Shown: piece after piece, positions 26,223 to 34,705 of the stretch
Layout of the letters: every line of letters begins with the position of its first letter
Numbering within the stretch: the stretch's first letter is position 1
Assembly: GCF_001592875.1 (NCBI RefSeq)
Contig: NZ_LSOF01000005.1
Coordinates: forward strand, 524,059 to 588,058
Direction: 5' to 3'
Length of the DNA: 64,000 nucleotides
DNA from: Pseudomonas sp. BMS12
GTDB lineage: Bacteria > Pseudomonadota > Gammaproteobacteria > Pseudomonadales > Pseudomonadaceae
Notes under the pieces: generated by a model
Database searches by the model: none
Seen by the model: only the letters and a program-made list of their open reading frames with translations
What the model was told of the DNA's origin: nothing
Translations under genes and position numbers: made by a program

Positions 26223-27470
26223 ATGGGGAAACTCACCAGCAAGACCGTCGAAGCCCTTGCCCGGGCAGGCGTTACAGGCAAAACGAATGACGGAGATGGC
26301 CTTTACCTGCAGGTAAGCAAAGCCGGCGCATCGAGCTGGATATTTCGCTACAAGCTTGATCGCAAGAGTCGGGAGATGGGGCTAGGACCGTATCCAGCCG
26401 TGACGCTTGCCGAGGCCCGTCAGTTGGCAGCAGACCAACGCAAAGTGCTCGCCACAGGCTCTGACCCTCTCGCCGCCCGTGATGCCGCCCGTGAATCGAA
26501 GCGAGAGGCCGAGCGCCAAGCACAAGCACGCCGCATTACATTCGAGACGCTTGCGACAGAACACCACCAGGCCCACGGCGCTGCCTGGTCGGATCGATGG
26601 AGTAAAGGCTGGATCCGCAAGATGGAGCTGTATGCCTTCCCCGTGATCGGCAAGATGTCGGCCGCAGATATTCAGACGGAACACGTCCTCGGGGCATTAC
26701 GCCCGGTGTGGAACACCAAGCCGCGGACGGCTGATGAAGTACGCGCGCAGATTGAGGCAGTCCTAGATGCCGCCAAGGCGCGTGGCCTGCGAAATGGAGA
26801 CAACCCAGCGCGCTGGCGCGGCCACTTGGAGAACCTTCTTAGTAAGGCTGATAAGAAGCGAGCCAGGCAGTACCAGCATCACCCAGCGATGCACTGGAGG
26901 GACGTGCCGGCGCTCATGGAACGTCTATCGATGCTGGAGGATCAGGACATTTACGCCTTGCGCCTCCTGATACTGACAGGCGCACGATCGCACATGGTAA
27001 TTGGCGCCTCATGGGATGAGTTCGATATGGAAGCCGGCACTTGGTCGCTGTCTGCTGAGCGCATGAAAATGCGCAAATCGTTCATCGTTCCGCTGCCCGC
27101 CCAGGTACTCGAGTTGCTGGAAGCCATCCCGCGCATACAGGGCAGCCCGTATCTCTTCCCTGGCCGCAGCAAGGCCGGGCACATGTACGAGAAAGCATTC
27201 TTTCACACGCTGCGCCGCCTGGATCTGGGAGGCATTACAGCCCATGGCTTTCGCTCGACCTTCCGGGACTGGTGCAATGAATGCGCGCACTTCCCTCGCC
27301 AGATCTGCGAACTGGCGTTGGCGCACGATGAGAGAGGTCAGACAGAAGCTGCCTATTCCCGCTCTGATTTTCTGGAGAAGCGCCGCGCCCTAATGACTGA
27401 CTGGGCTACGTACTGCACCAACGCCCCGACCGAGAATGTTGTGCCCATACATTCGAAGAACCGCGCCTGA
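26223..27470 (+). CDS. P4-type tyrosine-recombinase integrase
   Basis: A 415-aa integrase. The N-terminal arm-binding DUF4102 domain (about 1-90) has TNDGDGLYLQVSKAGASSWIFRYK. A core-binding region follows, then the catalytic domain with R255 (LTGARSHM), H341-R344 (HGFR), H368 and nucleophile Y378 (AAYSR). All catalytic residues are present, so it is probably active. The start at 26223 has GGAGG upstream. It lies next to attL and reads into the element. Confidence 0.92.
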   Translation: MGKLTSKTVEALARAGVTGKTNDGDGLYLQVSKAGASSWIFRYKLDRKSREMGLGPYPAVTLAEARQLAADQRKVLATGSDPLAARDAARESKREAERQAQARRITFETLATEHHQAHGAAWSDRWSKGWIRKMELYAFPVIGKMSAADIQTEHVLGALRPVWNTKPRTADEVRAQIEAVLDAAKARGLRNGDNPARWRGHLENLLSKADKKRARQYQHHPAMHWRDVPALMERLSMLEDQDIYALRLLILTGARSHMVIGASWDEFDMEAGTWSLSAERMKMRKSFIVPLPAQVLELLEAIPRIQGSPYLFPGRSKAGHMYEKAFFHTLRRLDLGGITAHGFRSTFRDWCNECAHFPRQICELALAHDERGQTEAAYSRSDFLEKRRALMTDWATYCTNAPTENVVPIHSKNRA

Positions 27471-27550
27471 CGGATTCAGGCAAACGGGCCTGCAGGTATT
27501 AGTGGTACCGGCAGGCCCTGACCACAATCAGACCGCAGGAGGTCTAAATC

Positions 27551-27838
27551 ATGGCTAAGCAAATTGTAATCGAGCCCCGCTTCGAGCAGTCCGCAACCTT
27601 CATGACGTTCTACGCCATTCAACGTAGCGACGCCATGCGCGGGCCGTTTGGCTTCCTTGGTCCTTTTCCTGGGAAGGATGAAGCTCAGTCGGTATGCGAC
27701 TTCTTCAACGCCAACAGCAGCAAGCACACGTTTGCCGTTGCCCAGTGCGGGTTGGCCGACGACATGACCAGCCAGGAAGAATTGGCTGACGAGTACGCGA
27801 AAGCGATGGCAAAGCTGACTGCTTGGAAGCAGCACTAA
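27551..27838 (+). CDS. Unknown element-encoded protein (95 aa)
   Basis: A small soluble protein starting MAKQIVIEPRFEQSATFMTFYAIQ, with no membrane segment. AGGAGG lies 8 nt before the ATG, an excellent ribosome-binding site. A GC-rich inverted repeat (GGGCCTGC 27486-27493 with GCAGGCCC 27511-27518) lies between the integrase and this gene and may be an attenuator. I do not recognise a family. Confidence 0.6.
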   Translation: MAKQIVIEPRFEQSATFMTFYAIQRSDAMRGPFGFLGPFPGKDEAQSVCDFFNANSSKHTFAVAQCGLADDMTSQEELADEYAKAMAKLTAWKQH

Positions 27839-27848
27839 GATGCAGACC

Positions 27849-27870
27849 CCGGCCTCGTCGACGAGGCCGG
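27849..27870. other. 22-bp perfect palindrome
   Basis: CCGGCCTCG-TCGA-CGAGGCCGG is self-complementary over 22 bp. It sits between two element genes, 11 bp after the first stop. No T-run follows, so it may be a weak terminator, a protein-binding site or an mRNA-end stabiliser. Confidence 0.4.
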
Positions 27871-27895
27871 CCCTCGCATTACAGAGGTAGCGTTG

Positions 27896-28306
27896 ATGAG
27901 CAGGAAGAAGGCCCAGGCCGCCTCATTGAAGTTCAAATTCGAGCATGACGACGCACTGACTCCGGCGATAAACATAGCGTTTCAGGAAATTGTCCAGTGG
28001 GCACAGCTTTACCGCACGGGCGACGCCATTAGCCGGGAGAATTGCCGCAAGAGGCTCATGGAAGTCTCCGAAGCGTGGCTAGCCTGGAAATTTGAGGAGG
28101 CGCAGAACACCCACAACGGTTTCGCCGGTGCCGAGCAACGTCGCGAGGAGCGAAAGCCAGAATGGGATAGATGGCAGATGCTCGCTGACGCTCAGTGGGC
28201 TGCAAACCCTCGCTTGAGCATACGCGACGTTGCTGGACGGATTGCTGGGCCAGGAGAGAAGGCAGAGACCATTCGGAGGCACATCAGCAAGCCATCAAAT
28301 AATTAG
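27896..28306 (+). CDS. Unknown element-encoded protein with possible HTH (136 aa)
   Basis: A charged 136-aa protein starting MSRKKAQAASLKFKFEH. The ATG at 27896 has GAGG 8 nt upstream; a TTG one codon earlier is less likely. The C-terminal part NPRLSIRDVAGRIAGPGEKAETIRRHISKP looks like a helix-turn-helix, so DNA binding is plausible. It precedes the AlpA-like gene. Confidence 0.55.
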   Translation: MSRKKAQAASLKFKFEHDDALTPAINIAFQEIVQWAQLYRTGDAISRENCRKRLMEVSEAWLAWKFEEAQNTHNGFAGAEQRREERKPEWDRWQMLADAQWAANPRLSIRDVAGRIAGPGEKAETIRRHISKPSNN

Positions 28307-28350
28307 TGGGTAAGCAGCGCCCGCATACCCAAAACGCCGTGCGTAATTTC

Positions 28351-28387
28351 CATAACCGTCCACTAAGCACCGAGGAAGACGGTTATG
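28351..28387 (+). promoter_or_regulatory. Inverted repeat enclosing the alpA ribosome-binding site and start codon
   Basis: CATAACCGTC (28351-28360) is the exact inverse of GACGGTTATG (28378-28387). The right arm includes the alpA ATG (28385-28387). The 17-nt loop contains the GAGGAA ribosome-binding site. It could be an operator for AlpA or the upstream HTH protein, or an RNA hairpin controlling translation. Confidence 0.5.
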
Positions 28388-28576
28388 AATCAATCCCGCC
28401 GCATCATGCGCCTGCCGGAAGTTATCGCCACCACCGGCTACAAGCGCAGCCGCATCTACGAGCTCATGGATCAGGGGGCATTTCCCAAATCCCGCCGCAT
28501 CGGCCAGCGCGCCGTTGGCTGGGATAGCCTGGAGATTGAGGCCTGGATTAACGCCAAGTTGGGAGGTCAGCACTAA
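28385..28576 (+). CDS. AlpA-family DNA-binding regulator / excisionase
   Basis: A 63-aa winged-helix protein: RIMRLPEVIATTGYKRSRIYELMDQGAFPKSRRIGQRAVGWDSLEIEAWINAKL. This is the standard AlpA pattern, with a strand/HTH, a basic wing and the GW-S-EIEAWI ending. AlpA proteins control excision and early genes in P4-like elements. The start codon lies in the right arm of a 10-bp inverted repeat. The stop codon overlaps the next start by 1 nt. Confidence 0.9.
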   Translation: MNQSRRIMRLPEVIATTGYKRSRIYELMDQGAFPKSRRIGQRAVGWDSLEIEAWINAKLGGQH

Positions 28577-28914
28577 TGACCAACCAACAAAAAGCCCCCG
28601 TGCTGGTTGCCGCCAGCGCCGAGGGCCATATCGAAACGTTGCCCAACAACTCTACCCGCCTCCCCCCCCGCCTGCAAAGGCTGCTGCGCGCACTTGTCGC
28701 CAACCCTTTCGGCTTGAGCCGCGAGGAATGCGACCGTGTAACGCCGTGCAGCAACAGCCCTCAATACATCGCCATCCTGCGTCAGCGCTTCAACCTCACT
28801 ATCTCCTGCCACCGGCATAAATTCGTGACCATCGACGGCCTTCGTGGCGCCTACGGGGTTTACCAGCTGACTGCAGACGACATGACCAAGCTGGCAGCCG
28901 AGGGCTTGGTATGA
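28576..28914 (+). CDS. Unknown element-encoded protein (112 aa), HTH-like
   Basis: Translation is coupled: the ATG overlaps the alpA TAA and the 3' end overlaps the primase start by 4 nt. The central part PPRLQRLLRALVANPFGLSREECDRVTPCSNSPQYIAILRQRFNLTISCHRH resembles a winged-helix domain found in satellite and prophage replication modules. It is probably an accessory DNA-binding protein for replication or regulation. Confidence 0.6.
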   Translation: MTNQQKAPVLVAASAEGHIETLPNNSTRLPPRLQRLLRALVANPFGLSREECDRVTPCSNSPQYIAILRQRFNLTISCHRHKFVTIDGLRGAYGVYQLTADDMTKLAAEGLV

Positions 28915-30515
28915 GCCAGATCGATACCATCCTGAGCAAGCTCAAGAAGCCCAAGAAGGCTGGCGACGGCAAGTGGATTGCCTGCTGCCCTGCCCACGAC
29001 GACAAAAGCCCAAGTCTGAGCATTCGCGAAACTGAAGACGGCACGGTACTGCTGCATTGTTTCGCCGGCTGCGAAGTCAGCGACATCGTCAGCAGCGCCA
29101 ATCTCGAATGGCATGAGCTTTTCCCTCACGCACCGACGAATGCCGCCAGGCAGAGGCACCGCATCGAGTGCCTGGAAGCTGCGCGCAACCATGCGCGGCT
29201 GCTGCTGGATATCGCCGCAGCCAACGCCGACGAACTGTCCGAAGAGGATCTGCTGCTTACCGCCAAAGCTGAGCACGATCTGATTAGGATCGACGCCCAG
29301 CTGGCAGAGCTGGGCCCTAAATCTCTGCGTGAAGTGGATCTGCGCGACCTCATGACTGCCACCCTGCCCGAGGCGCGCTACGCAGTTAAGCCCTTACTGC
29401 CCTGCCGCCACGTCACTCTTTTCGGCGGGCATGGCGGTGTCGGCAAAACCTATCTGATGCAGGTGATCGCCGCACACGTCGCTTGCGGGAAGCCATTCGC
29501 CGGCCTGGAGGTTCAGCAGTCGCCCGTTCTGTTCGTCAGCCTGGAGGATGAGCCCGCAATGGTGCGGCTGCGCTTGCGTTGGATCATCGAGGCCTACCAG
29601 CTTCCGGCCTCGCAGGTTGTGTCCGGGCTGCGCTTGCTGGATGGCACACAATCCTCCGCAGCACTGATATCCGAAAGCGACGGATATGCCGCCGCCCCCG
29701 AGTTCACCCCGGCTTTCTGGGAACTGGAGCAGCAAGCCAGGGGCGCCGGTCTCATTGTCGTGGACAATGCCAGTGACGCATTCGACGCAAATGAAAACTC
29801 CCGGCGCGACGTGCGCCTCTTCGTCCGCGGACTGGCTAGCATTGCGCGCAAGAATGACGCGGCCCTGGTGTTGCTGGCGCATATCGACAAGGCCGCGGCC
29901 CGCGGCGCTGGCGGCGATAACAACTACTCAGGCTCAACCGCCTGGCACAACTCCGCCCGCTCCCGCATTGCTCTGATTGAGCAAGATGGAGTCGTCACCC
30001 TCGTGCACGAAAAGCACAACCTGGGGCGTCGTGCTGAGCCGATTCAAATCACCCTGTCTGAGCACGGCGTACCGATGCCGGGGCAACAGCCGCAGGATGG
30101 CGGTTTGACTAGCGCTGACTTCGATCAGGCCGAAATGCTCCGCGCTCTGGAAGCAGCTGCTGAGGCCGGCATTACTGTGCCTGCGAACACCACTCCGGGT
30201 GCGTACTCGGCCATGTCTGCGCTGGAGGTACTGCCCGAGTATCCCAAGGCATTCGCACAGGGCAAAGCTGGCCGTAATCGCGCCCGGGCTGCCCTCACTG
30301 CCCTCATTCGCAAGTGCGTCGTTCTGAGCGAGGAATACGTCAAAGCGAACCGCCACAAGGCAACCCGGCTGGTTATCGCAAGTGCGCTGCGTCACCCCCT
30401 AATACCCCCTAGCGCATCGACGCATGGCGCTGGAGCTTGCGTCAACGCGTCAAACGGGATCGACGCAAATACGATTGGGATCGACGCAATCGACGCAGAT
30501 ACGGAGGCCGCATGA
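28911..30515 (+). CDS. Primase/helicase-type replication protein
   Basis: A 534-aa protein. An N-terminal CHC2-like zinc finger (C25/C26, H29, C50, C54) is followed by a RepA/AAA_25 hexameric-helicase domain. The Walker A is GGHGGVGKT (172-180), FVSLEDE (208-214) follows, and the Walker B is LIVVDN (281-286). The sequence NNYSGSTAWHNSARSRI and a C-terminal HTH-like region are typical of phage-satellite replication proteins. The final about 30 codons contain a repeated ATCGACGCA motif that may be the origin. Its presence implies autonomous replication after excision. Confidence 0.88.
   Translation: MSQIDTILSKLKKPKKAGDGKWIACCPAHDDKSPSLSIRETEDGTVLLHCFAGCEVSDIVSSANLEWHELFPHAPTNAARQRHRIECLEAARNHARLLLDIAAANADELSEEDLLLTAKAEHDLIRIDAQLAELGPKSLREVDLRDLMTATLPEARYAVKPLLPCRHVTLFGGHGGVGKTYLMQVIAAHVACGKPFAGLEVQQSPVLFVSLEDEPAMVRLRLRWIIEAYQLPASQVVSGLRLLDGTQSSAALISESDGYAAAPEFTPAFWELEQQARGAGLIVVDNASDAFDANENSRRDVRLFVRGLASIARKNDAALVLLAHIDKAAARGAGGDNNYSGSTAWHNSARSRIALIEQDGVVTLVHEKHNLGRRAEPIQITLSEHGVPMPGQQPQDGGLTSADFDQAEMLRALEAAAEAGITVPANTTPGAYSAMSALEVLPEYPKAFAQGKAGRNRARAALTALIRKCVVLSEEYVKANRHKATRLVIASALRHPLIPPSASTHGAGACVNASNGIDANTIGIDAIDADTEAA
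30416..30497 (+). repeat. Iteron-like ATCGACGCA repeats inside the primase 3' end
   Basis: ATCGACGCA occurs four times (30416, 30459, 30480 and 30489, the last two abutting). Two related inverted copies lie at about 30437-30452 (TGCGTCAACGCGTC). The longer unit GGGATCGACGCAA occurs twice. This is a candidate replication origin bound by the encoded primase/helicase. Confidence 0.5.
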
Positions 30516-30793
30516 CTAGCTGCTGCCCAACCTGCGGCCAGGCGCTGCCGATCGACCCGGTGGAGGCCGAAGCCGAAGCCATCCGCCAGTGGTGCAGGAA
30601 CAACGGCGTGGCGATCCTGCTAGGCGACTGTGTGCGCCGGTCAGATGCGGCCCTGTACCTGGGGCGCGCAGAGAAGACGCTAGCCAATTGGGAATCGGTC
30701 GCCCAGCCCATCCCGGTGCGCCGCCTGAGTGGGCGCACCTACTACGAGATCCGCGACCTGGCTGCTTTCGTCGTGAAAGATTCCTCCCGATAG
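30512..30793 (+). CDS. Small zinc-ribbon/HTH protein (93 aa)
   Basis: Starts MTSCCPTCGQALPID at the ATG that overlaps the primase stop, with GGAGG 4 nt upstream. It has an N-terminal CPTCG knuckle and a MerR/excisionase-like segment (DAALYLGRAEKTLANWESVAQPIPVRRLSGRTYYEIRDLAAFV). It may regulate the structural genes that begin 84 bp later. The frame is open upstream inside the primase gene, which I reject as the start. Confidence 0.6.
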   Translation: MTSCCPTCGQALPIDPVEAEAEAIRQWCRNNGVAILLGDCVRRSDAALYLGRAEKTLANWESVAQPIPVRRLSGRTYYEIRDLAAFVVKDSSR

Positions 30794-30813
30794 TTCCCGA
30801 ACCCTCCCGAACC
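30785..30813 (+). promoter_or_regulatory. Three TCCCGA repeats at 10-bp phasing before the capsid gene
   Basis: TCCCGA starts at 30785, 30795 and 30805; the last two extend to TCCCGAACC. The exact 10-bp period places all three on one helix face, as for an activator or repressor controlling the structural module. Confidence 0.45.
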
Positions 30814-30877
30814 ATCCTCGCCCACCTGGACCGGAGCGAGGAAGATTTCTCCATAGTCACCAACCCTGGAGAACCCC

Positions 30878-31903
30878 ATGACCCAAGTATCCATCGCCCC
30901 GAAAGGGCAAACCTTCGTCCGCTCCCTGATCCTGCGCGCCACCACCAAGCACCTGACCTATGAGACCGCGCGCGATATCGCCACCGCCCGCTGGGGCCAA
31001 TATCAGGGCGAGCTGATCGCCAAGGCCGCTGTCGCACCGATCATGCAAAGCGATGTCGGCGAAATCGCTGCAACCGAGTTCTTCAGCCTGGTCATGGAGC
31101 GCTCGCTGCTGGGCCGTCTCGCAGGCCTGCGCCGCCTCCCCTTCAATCGCAAGATGCTCAAGATCACCAGCGGTTCGAATGGCTACTGGGTTGCCGAAAG
31201 CAATCCGGTCCCGCTGAGCAAGCCGGCCCTCGATGGCTCCAGCCTGCCGCCCTTGAAGGTTTGCGCGATGATTGTGGCCACCGATGAAGCCCTGAAGACC
31301 GGCGGCGCTATCGCCGAGAACGGATTCCAACGCGACTTGGAACGCGCCATCGTGGACACCACCGACATCGCCCTGCTCGATGCCAGCAATGCCGGCGTGG
31401 TCGATGAACGCCCCGCTGCCATCACCTACGGCGCGCCCTCGACTGCGGCCACCAGCGACGCAGCAGCCGACATCGCCGCCCTGATAGGTCTGTTCGGTGG
31501 CGATCTGGGCACGGCCTACTTCGTCACCGACGCCACCACGGCGACGAATATGGCGCTGCTGCGAACTGCAGAGGGTGGGCTGATTTTCCCCGATGTCGGC
31601 GCCCGCGGCGGTTCCGTGCTGGGTATCCCGCTGCTGATCTCCCGAGCCTCGCCGCGTGACTCTAACGGCGGACAGCTCGCCCTTATCGACCCGACCGGTA
31701 TTGCCTATGGAGCGGACGGCCTGACCTTCGAAAGTGCAGAGCACGCGACCGTCGCCATGAGTGATACCCCGGAATCTGACCCGGTGCTGGTCAGCCTCTG
31801 GCAGCGCAACCTGGTCGGCTACAAGTCGATCATGAGCAGCAATTGGGAAGTCCAGCGCGACGGCAGTGTGGCCCTGCTCACCAGCGTGGCGTGGGGTGCG
31901 TGA
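30878..31903 (+). CDS. HK97-type phage major capsid protein
   Basis: A 341-aa protein with features of the HK97 fold: VGEIAATEFFSLVMERSLLGRLAGLRRLPF (N-arm/E-loop start), VAESNPVPLSK, LKVCAMIVATDEALK, and FQRDLERAIVDTTDIALLD, with an A-domain including GGSVLGIPLLISRASP. The N-terminus is short, with no scaffolding delta domain, and no protease gene is adjacent. GGAG lies 7 nt upstream. It is the first gene of a run ending at the HNH gene. A satellite-encoded capsid would allow small-particle formation. Confidence 0.85.
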   Translation: MTQVSIAPKGQTFVRSLILRATTKHLTYETARDIATARWGQYQGELIAKAAVAPIMQSDVGEIAATEFFSLVMERSLLGRLAGLRRLPFNRKMLKITSGSNGYWVAESNPVPLSKPALDGSSLPPLKVCAMIVATDEALKTGGAIAENGFQRDLERAIVDTTDIALLDASNAGVVDERPAAITYGAPSTAATSDAAADIAALIGLFGGDLGTAYFVTDATTATNMALLRTAEGGLIFPDVGARGGSVLGIPLLISRASPRDSNGGQLALIDPTGIAYGADGLTFESAEHATVAMSDTPESDPVLVSLWQRNLVGYKSIMSSNWEVQRDGSVALLTSVAWGA

Positions 31904-32118
31904 TGAAAGACTATGAAACGCGCGCATTAGAAATACTTGCCGCGTGTCAGGCGCGCGCCGGCGAGGCCCGCGACGCCGGTATCGAAGAGCCGTTCGCTGT
32001 GGGTTCCGGCGCCGTACTCTCCGGAATGCTTATCAAGGCCCTGGAGCAAATTGATCGCCTCGAGGACGACATCAAGTTGCTGACCGAAATGCTGGCCGAA
32101 CTGGAGGGCAAACAATGA
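31903..32118 (+). CDS. Unknown small acidic protein (71 aa)
   Basis: Its ATG at 31903 overlaps the capsid stop by 1 nt and its stop overlaps the next start by 4 nt. The sequence is KDYETRALEILAACQARAGEARDAG, then a heptad-like LEQIDRLEDDIKLLTEMLAELEGKQ coiled coil. It may be a small structural or assembly chaperone encoded between capsid and tape measure. The family is unknown. Confidence 0.6.
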   Translation: MKDYETRALEILAACQARAGEARDAGIEEPFAVGSGAVLSGMLIKALEQIDRLEDDIKLLTEMLAELEGKQ

Positions 32119-32339
32119 CCGATCGACGCGAAGAGCGGCTTGTTTACGAGCTGAGCAACTGTATTGCCAGACACGCGGATTGGCTGTCCGGGCGGGACTT
32201 CCAGCGCATCGCCGAGCGTGTTGCGCGAGGCTATTTCGCGGAGAACGACTTGGACGAATACGTCACCTTCGAAGAATTGCAAAGGGCCTTCGACGAAGCC
32301 GCCAAGATCGCCATGGAGGTGGTGAAGGATGCCCAGTAA
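32115..32339 (+). CDS. Unknown small protein (74 aa)
   Basis: An acidic helical protein starting MTDRREERLVYELSNCIARHADW. It overlaps the previous gene by 4 nt and the tape-measure gene by 11 nt. Small genes just before a tape measure often encode tail-assembly chaperones, but this has no visible programmed-frameshift slippery sequence. The function is unknown. Confidence 0.55.
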   Translation: MTDRREERLVYELSNCIARHADWLSGRDFQRIAERVARGYFAENDLDEYVTFEELQRAFDEAAKIAMEVVKDAQ

Positions 32340-34461
32340 ATCTCTCGGAACGCTAACGCTCGACCTGATCGCCAAGATTGGCGGGTACACAGGGCCGCTG
32401 GACAAGGCAGAACGCAAGACAAAGCAGTTCTCCGAGTCTTCCGCTAAGGCTGGCAAAGCGCTTGGTACGGCTATCGGTGCTGGTGCTGTCATTGCGGCAA
32501 CTGGCATTGCCCTGATCGTCGACAAGCAGAGCGACCTGATCGACTCTCAGGCCAAGATGGCGCAGCAGCTCCGCACAACCTACGAAAGCATCTCGGTGCT
32601 CGGGCGTGCCGGCGACCTGGCCGGAGTGGGGATAGACAAGATTCAGGTGGCCAGCAAGGCGCTTGAGCAGCGTCTTGGCATGGCCATCCAGGGGTCGAAG
32701 GAGCAGGCCGCCGCATTCGATAGGCTTGGTCTGAGCGCGCAGGAGATTGCTGATCTACCTCTGGACCAGCGCATATCCGAGATCAACAAGGCCCTTGTCG
32801 AGAACGTCCAGGCCTCAGAGCGCGCCGCGGTCGCCGGCAAGCTATTCGGCGAAGAGGGTGCGCTGGCCATCCAGGCCCTTGACCCGGCAACCATTGAAGA
32901 GGCTGCGCGCCAGGTTGAGATATTCGGACTCAACCTGTCCGAAGTCGATGCGGCAAAAGTTGAGATGGCGAACGACGCCATGAGCACCTTCGGCCTGCTA
33001 ACCGATGGGGCCGCTAAGCAGTTGACGGTAGAGCTTGCGCCAATCCTGCAGGCGATAGGGGATGAATTCCTGGACGCCGCAGAAGAGGCCGGCGGCCTCG
33101 GCACCGTTGTTCAGGATACCGCCCGCGGCGGTGTTAAGGCCTTGGCCTTCGTTGTCGATGCCGGCGATGGTGTGGGCCGCGTATTCACAGCGGTCGCAAA
33201 TACGCTCGTCGGCGTCTACTCCCGTGCAATCGGCCGAGTAAACCAACTGTCTGCGGCTGTGGCAGAGGGGCTTTCGAATCTTCCTGACTTCGCCGGGGGC
33301 GATGAATTCGAGCGCCAGGCGAAGAAGTTCGGCGATGCCGCCAAGGAGAACTTCGGGATTGCTGACGAGGCTGCCAAGGCCTTGAGAAACACTCTTGAAG
33401 AGCCGCTTGCCGGCGAAAAGTTGCTCGCTGCGTATTATGACGTACAGGCTAATGCCGAGAAGGCAGCGAAGACGTCTGTAGCAGGTCGCGCAGTTGCGCG
33501 CGAAAGCGGCGCCGCATTCGTCAAGATCGAAACCGAAAAGGCGACTGCGGCCAAGGCCACCACTGATGCGGTCACCAGCCAGATAGATTCGCTGGAGCAG
33601 CAAGTCGCGTTGCTCGGCAAGACTGCCGATGAAGCCACACTGTACAAGCTCGCCATGGACGGTGCGACCGAGGCCCAGCTTTCCCAGGCGCGCGCAGCGC
33701 TCGGCACTATCTCTTCCTTCGAGCAGCAGCAGGAGATGCTGGAAGAGCGCAAGCGCGTTATGGCTGAGGTTGCTCAGATTGAGCAGAGCACCTGGTCCGA
33801 CTCTTCCAAGGCCCTAGGGGATTACCAGGAGAAGATAGAGACGCTGCGCTCGGCCCTGCTGTCTGGAGATATCAGCCAACAGCAGTACGACACTATCCAG
33901 GCAGGCCTTGAAGCGAATCTGGATAAGGCTGAAGAAACCACTGACCAGATGAGTGAGTACGCCAAGTCGGCGGCGCAGAACATGCAGAGTGCATTCGCTG
34001 ACTTTCTGTTCGACCCGTTCGATGGCGGGCTCGAAGGCATGTTCAAGAGCTTCAGCGCGACATTGCAGCGCATGGCAGCTGAAGCAGCGGCGGCACAGAT
34101 TTTTGATGCGATTGGCAGCTACGGCCAGGCTAACTCCGGCGCAGGGGGTTTTGCAGGCTTTCTGGGTCAAGCCGCCTCAGTTTTCGGCGGCGGCCGGGCC
34201 ATTGGCGGTCCTGTTGGCGCTGGCGGGATCTATGAGGTTGGCGAATACAACCAGCCAGAGCTCGCAGAAATTGGCGGCAAGCAGTATCTGATCCCAGGCA
34301 ACGAGGGCCGCGTGATGCCGATAAAGAGCAGCTCCTCTTCCAGCCAGACCATCAACATCAATTACAGCGGCAGCGCGGAACCGCGCGAGGCGCGCAAGGC
34401 AACGGCAGATATTGCCCGGGGTGTTGCACGGGCTATCAGTGGTTCGGCGAGGTATTCGTAA
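32329..34461 (+). CDS. Phage tail tape-measure protein
   Basis: A 710-aa protein. The N-terminus LGTLTLDLIAKIGGYTGPLDKAERKTKQF is typical of tape measures. A hydrophobic segment (AIGAGAVIAATGIALIV) follows, then long Ala-rich helices. The C-terminal region has the lambda-H-like FADFLFDPFDGGLEGMFKSFSATLQRMAAEAAAAQIFDAIG, a Gly-rich stretch and LAEIGGKQYLIPGNEGRV. Tape-measure length sets siphophage tail length; a mostly helical 710 residues would suit a tail of roughly 100 nm. No tail tube, adaptor or tip genes are present. Confidence 0.88.
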   Translation: MPSKSLGTLTLDLIAKIGGYTGPLDKAERKTKQFSESSAKAGKALGTAIGAGAVIAATGIALIVDKQSDLIDSQAKMAQQLRTTYESISVLGRAGDLAGVGIDKIQVASKALEQRLGMAIQGSKEQAAAFDRLGLSAQEIADLPLDQRISEINKALVENVQASERAAVAGKLFGEEGALAIQALDPATIEEAARQVEIFGLNLSEVDAAKVEMANDAMSTFGLLTDGAAKQLTVELAPILQAIGDEFLDAAEEAGGLGTVVQDTARGGVKALAFVVDAGDGVGRVFTAVANTLVGVYSRAIGRVNQLSAAVAEGLSNLPDFAGGDEFERQAKKFGDAAKENFGIADEAAKALRNTLEEPLAGEKLLAAYYDVQANAEKAAKTSVAGRAVARESGAAFVKIETEKATAAKATTDAVTSQIDSLEQQVALLGKTADEATLYKLAMDGATEAQLSQARAALGTISSFEQQQEMLEERKRVMAEVAQIEQSTWSDSSKALGDYQEKIETLRSALLSGDISQQQYDTIQAGLEANLDKAEETTDQMSEYAKSAAQNMQSAFADFLFDPFDGGLEGMFKSFSATLQRMAAEAAAAQIFDAIGSYGQANSGAGGFAGFLGQAASVFGGGRAIGGPVGAGGIYEVGEYNQPELAEIGGKQYLIPGNEGRVMPIKSSSSSSQTININYSGSAEPREARKATADIARGVARAISGSARYS

Positions 34462-34486
34462 TGAACCGTCATAGGGAGTACAAACC

Positions 34487-34705
34487 ATGAGCGTTGGACA
34501 AATTCTCGGGGGCAATGTTTTTGCCCCGGGCCAGACCACCGGACAGCAAGTAGGCGGAATTGTTGGGGCCGCAATCGGCGCCTTCGTTGGCGGCCCTGCT
34601 GGCGCATTTACGGGGTACTCCATCGGTGCCCAAATCCCCGGCATGAATGAACCCGCCCCGCATCAAGAGCCCAATCACCTTGCCGAGGAGGCCAGCCACG
34701 CATGA
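34487..34705 (+). CDS. Glycine-zipper small protein (72 aa)
   Basis: The sequence is dominated by QVGGIVGAAIGAFVGGPAGAFTGYSIGAQIPG, a Gly-zipper that can insert into membranes or self-associate. Polar ends flank it. It overlaps the next gene by 4 nt. It could be a holin-like, ejection or virion-internal protein. The role is inferred. Confidence 0.55.
   Translation: MSVGQILGGNVFAPGQTTGQQVGGIVGAAIGAFVGGPAGAFTGYSIGAQIPGMNEPAPHQEPNHLAEEASHA

Noticed and set aside
32100..32345. Programmed -1 frameshift in the small genes before the tape measure, as in tail-assembly chaperones
   Set aside because: No slippery heptamer is visible at the gene junctions; simple overlapping starts explain the arrangement.
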